This document shows, one piece after another, positions 62,316 to 64,000 of a stretch of DNA of 64,000 nt. Under the pieces are notes generated by a model that saw only the letters and a list, made by a program, of their open reading frames with translations, was not told the DNA's origin and ran no database searches. The stretch covers positions 47,883-111,882 of the forward strand of contig DASYER010000124.1 of NCBI GenBank assembly GCA_036498905.1. The letters are read 5' to 3'. The translations under genes and the position numbers were made by a program. How positions within the stretch are numbered: position 1 is the stretch's first letter; every line of letters begins with the position of its first letter. The DNA is from DAIDKA01 sp036498905 (GTDB lineage Bacteria; Pseudomonadota; Gammaproteobacteria; Steroidobacterales; Steroidobacteraceae).

Positions 62316-63176
62316 ATGCCCGGCACCAAGGAAATCCGTACCAAGATCGCGAGTGTCAAAAGCACTCAGAAGATCACCAAGGCCATGCAGATGGTGGCCA
62401 CCAGCAAGATGCGTCGTGCGCAGGAGCGCATGAAGCTCGCGCGCCCGTACGCGGAAAAAATGCGCACGGTGATCGGCCACCTGAACGAGGCGAATCCGGA
62501 CTTCAAGCACCCGTTCCTGATCGAGCGCGAGCCGAAGGCGATCGGGTTCATCATCATCTCGACCGATCGTGGTCTTGCCGGCGGTCTCAACGCCAACCTG
62601 TTCAAACAGGTGCTGCTGCAGATGCGTGAGTGGCAGAACAAGGGTGCCGCGGTGAGTGTGTCGATCGTCGGCACCAAGGGCACGGCCTTCTTTCGGCGTC
62701 TGGGGACACCGCTGCTCGGCGCCGTCTCGGGACTGGGCGATCGCCCGCACATCAAGGATCTGCTCGGCACCATCAAGGTCATGCTCGACGCCTATCGCGA
62801 GGGCAAGATCGATCGGCTGTATCTGGCCAACGCGAAGTTCGTGAACACGATGACGCAGCAGCCGAGCATCACGCAGCTGCTGCCGGTGAACGCGGCCGAC
62901 AATCACGGGCTGCCGGAGCATTGGGACTACATCTATGAGCCCGATGCCCAGGCCATCCTTGATGGACTGCTGATGCGCTATGTCGAATCGCAGGTCTACC
63001 AGGGCGTCGTCGAGAACGTCGCCTCGGAAATGGCCGCGCGCATGGTCGCGATGAAGGCTGCCACCGATAACGCCGGCAAGCTCATCGAAGACCTGCAACT
63101 CGTTTACAACAAGGCCCGCCAGGCCGCGATCACGAAGGAACTTTCGGAGATTGTCGGCGGCGCGGCTGCCGTATAA
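62316..63176 (+). CDS. atpG: F0F1 ATP synthase subunit gamma
   Basis: A 286-residue central rotor shaft. N-terminal KEIRTKIASVKSTQKITKAMQMV and C-terminal KAATDNAGKLIEDLQLVYNKARQAAITKE, the two helices of the coiled coil, are intact. Located between atpA and atpD. Confidence 0.98.
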   Translation: MPGTKEIRTKIASVKSTQKITKAMQMVATSKMRRAQERMKLARPYAEKMRTVIGHLNEANPDFKHPFLIEREPKAIGFIIISTDRGLAGGLNANLFKQVLLQMREWQNKGAAVSVSIVGTKGTAFFRRLGTPLLGAVSGLGDRPHIKDLLGTIKVMLDAYREGKIDRLYLANAKFVNTMTQQPSITQLLPVNAADNHGLPEHWDYIYEPDAQAILDGLLMRYVESQVYQGVVENVASEMAARMVAMKAATDNAGKLIEDLQLVYNKARQAAITKELSEIVGGAAAV

Positions 63177-63191
63177 GTCAAGGACACATGC

Positions 63192-64000
63192 ATGACCAAC
63201 ATTGCTGAAGGCAGGATCACCCAGATCATCGGCGCCGTCATCGACGTCGAATTTCCGCGCGAACAGATTCCGCACGTGTACGAGGCTTTACAGCTGGCCG
63301 ATTCGGATCTGATCCTGGAAGTGCAGCAGCAGCTGGGTGATGGCGTCGTGCGCACCATCGCGATGGGTGCCTCCGAAGGCTTGAAGCGCGGACTGTCGGT
63401 GCGCTCGACGGGCAAGCCGATTTCGGTCCCGGTGGGCAAGGCGACGCTGGGCCGCATCATGGACGTTCTGGGTCGCCCGCAGGATAACCGCGGCGAAGTC
63501 GCGGCGCAGGAGACCCTGCCGATCCACCGCGCTCCGCCGGCGTTCGATGAGCAGGCGGGCGGTCAGGATCTGCTGGTCACCGGCATCAAGGTCATCGACC
63601 TGCTGGTGCCGTTCGCGAAGGGCGGCAAGGTCGGCCTGTTCGGCGGCGCCGGCGTGGGCAAGACCGTCAACATGCTGGAGCTCATCAACAACATCGCCAA
63701 GCAGTACAGCGGCCTGTCGGTGTTCGCCGGAGTGGGCGAGCGCACCCGCGAGGGCAACGACTTCTATCACGAGATGATCGAGTCGGGCGTCATCGACAAG
63801 GACACTCTGTCGAACTCGAAAGTGGCCATGGCGTATGGACAGATGAACGAGCCGCCGGGCAACCGCCTGCGCGTCGCGCTCACCGGGCTGACGATGGCCG
63901 AGTACTTCCGGGATGAGAAACGCGAAGACGGCGGCGTGGGCCGCGACGTGCTGTTCTTCGTCGATAACATCTACCGCTACACGCTTGCCGGCACGGAAGT
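63192..64000 (+). CDS. atpD: F0F1 ATP synthase subunit beta, N-terminal part (runs off the right edge)
   Basis: The first 269 codons are present, starting MTNIAEGRITQIIGAVIDVE. Walker A is GGAGVGKTV near residues 154-162, then GVGERTREGNDFYHEM. The catalytic C-terminal half lies outside the window, and atpC is presumably next. Confidence 0.97.
   Translation, partial: MTNIAEGRITQIIGAVIDVEFPREQIPHVYEALQLADSDLILEVQQQLGDGVVRTIAMGASEGLKRGLSVRSTGKPISVPVGKATLGRIMDVLGRPQDNRGEVAAQETLPIHRAPPAFDEQAGGQDLLVTGIKVIDLLVPFAKGGKVGLFGGAGVGKTVNMLELINNIAKQYSGLSVFAGVGERTREGNDFYHEMIESGVIDKDTLSNSKVAMAYGQMNEPPGNRLRVALTGLTMAEYFRDEKREDGGVGRDVLFFVDNIYRYTLAGTE

Overview
The window is GC-rich, almost fully coding chromosomal DNA from a gammaproteobacterium. 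It carries the replication-origin neighbourhood: rpmH-rnpA-yidD-yidC-mnmE runs leftward away from dnaA, and dnaA-dnaN-recF-gyrB runs rightward. At the far right lie rsmG-parA-parB and an F-type ATP synthase operon (atpI, B, E, F, H, A, G, D). Also present are a secB/grxC/yibN/gpsA block, glnA-ntrB-ntrC with a sigma-54 promoter, tatABC, and a TonB-dependent receptor. My best guess for the lineage is Nevskiales/Steroidobacterales or near Xanthomonadales; this is inference from gene order and protein style, not a computed placement. I see no insertion sequence, prophage, CRISPR array, tRNA or rRNA, and no gene-free stretch longer than 300 bases.

Layout. 1-1.6 kb: 5' part of a TonB-dependent receptor. 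1.7-5.5 kb: mnmE, yidC, yidD, rnpA, rpmH. 5.7-12.1 kb: dnaA, a compact oriC candidate with DnaA boxes and a DnaA-trio-like element, dnaN, recF, gyrB; three near-perfect parS sites lie in and just before recF. 12.1-22.8 kb: accessory genes, including an SDR, a DUF4142 protein, a transglutaminase-like protein, methyltransferases, a MetE-like protein, a DUF2130 coiled-coil protein, an ECF sigma factor followed by a membrane-anchored cytochrome c'-like protein, a TMEM175-type channel, an exported NAD(P)-binding protein, a GFA protein and an acyltransferase. 23.0-27.7 kb: nitrogen regulation (glnA, a DUF4124 gene, ntrB, ntrC). 27.7-32.4 kb: an MscS channel, a hypothetical exported protein, two divergent membrane-protein/XRE modules (one with a cupin), and trmL. 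32.4-38.98 kb: gpsA-secB-grxC-yibN, an EnvC-like protein, a GGDEF/EAL protein, DedA. 38.98-42.6 kb: a large hybrid kinase translationally coupled to a response-regulator diguanylate cyclase. 42.7-48.8 kb: SRPBCC, a small membrane protein, a HemD-like protein, a POT transporter, tatC-tatB-tatA, dtd, a dihaem cytochrome c4. 48.8-55.3 kb: an S9 peptidase, an MBL-fold protein and prpB-prpC-prpD (methylcitrate cycle). 55.3-64 kb: rsmG, parA, parB and the atp operon, cut off inside atpD.

How parts fit together. DnaA, oriC, DnaN, RecF and GyrB make the replication start module. ParA and ParB (55.9-57.7 kb) presumably act on the three parS sites about 47-49 kb away near recF. YidC, TatABC and SecB are membrane-insertion and export factors, and several products here have export signals, including one Tat-type. 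NtrB/NtrC probably drive the sigma-54 promoter found in front of glnA. The least conventional unit is the ECF sigma factor at 17.9 kb followed 6 bases later by a one-span membrane protein whose periplasmic part ends in a cytochrome c' haem motif. This looks like a haem-based trans-envelope switch for the sigma factor, but that role is inferred and untested.
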